Below are positions 6,808 to 6,862 of a DNA stretch of 6,862 bases, piece after piece (position 1 is the stretch's first letter; each line of letters opens with the position of its first letter). The position numbers and the translations under genes are program-made. Source of the stretch: Clostridiales bacterium (GTDB lineage Bacteria; Bacillota; Clostridia; Oscillospirales; Oscillospiraceae); the NCBI GenBank assembly GCA_021205375.1, contig JAJPXR010000073.1:1-6862 (forward strand), read 5' to 3'. The notes below the pieces were generated by a model that was given only the letters and a program-made list of their open reading frames with translations, had not been told where the DNA came from and searched no databases.

Positions 6808-6862
6808 AAACCCCTCCGCCACCGCCTAAAGGCGGTGGCCCTCCTCCCCTTTCAGGGGAGGC
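6808..6862. repeat. Intergenic hairpin repeat, copy B (uninterrupted, reaches window edge)
   Basis: The element begins AAACCCCTCCG and holds two perfect hairpins: CCACCGCC-TAAA-GGCGGTGG (6819-6838) and CCTCCCCT-TTC-AGGGGAGG (6843-6861). It is the reverse-orientation partner of the repeat at 3736-3866, with 44 of 45 bases identical over 6808-6852 plus the short GGGGAGGC end. This copy lacks the 76-base nested segment and so shows the simple form of the family. It lies upstream of pgeF; whether it continues past 6862 is not visible. Confidence 0.85.

Overview
The window comes from a GC-rich (by eye about 60%) bacterial chromosome. Three features suggest a gut-type Clostridia member, perhaps of the Oscillospiraceae (Flavonifractor/Lawsonibacter-like): a single-chain PurL of the clostridial length class, a Gram-positive-style lipoprotein, and short GC-rich hairpin repeats between genes. 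The taxon is inferred from gene type, base composition and repeat style, not from a search.

All three recognisable genes lie on the minus strand, so they read from high to low coordinates. First is pgeF (6728-5913), a cytoplasmic YfiH/LACC1-family enzyme linked to peptidoglycan precursor editing and purine nucleoside chemistry. Next is a lipoprotein solute-binding protein of the oligopeptide/dipeptide type (5751-3910). Last is purL (3599 to beyond position 1), the large FGAM synthase of de novo purine synthesis, whose last few dozen residues lie outside the window. Each start codon has a recognisable Shine-Dalgarno sequence on the minus strand.

The intergenic spaces are filled with repeat-like DNA. 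A hairpin repeat enters at the right edge (6808-6862). A second copy lies in opposite orientation between the solute-binding gene and purL (3736-3866), where it is split by a 76-base structured segment. The gap between pgeF and the solute-binding gene is almost entirely a 142-base element (5770-5911) whose two arms are inverted arrays of a 7-base unit. I see no tRNA, rRNA, CRISPR array, transposase, clear riboswitch or convincing intrinsic terminator.

The genes do not form an obvious single pathway. PgeF and a peptide-binding lipoprotein could both relate to cell-wall peptides, and PgeF and PurL both touch purine metabolism, but these links are inferences from adjacency. The 160- and 310-base gaps filled with repeats argue against tight co-transcription. 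The protein-coding content is mostly ordinary. The parts most worth a second look are the two repeat systems and an unusual acidic insertion in the solute-binding protein.
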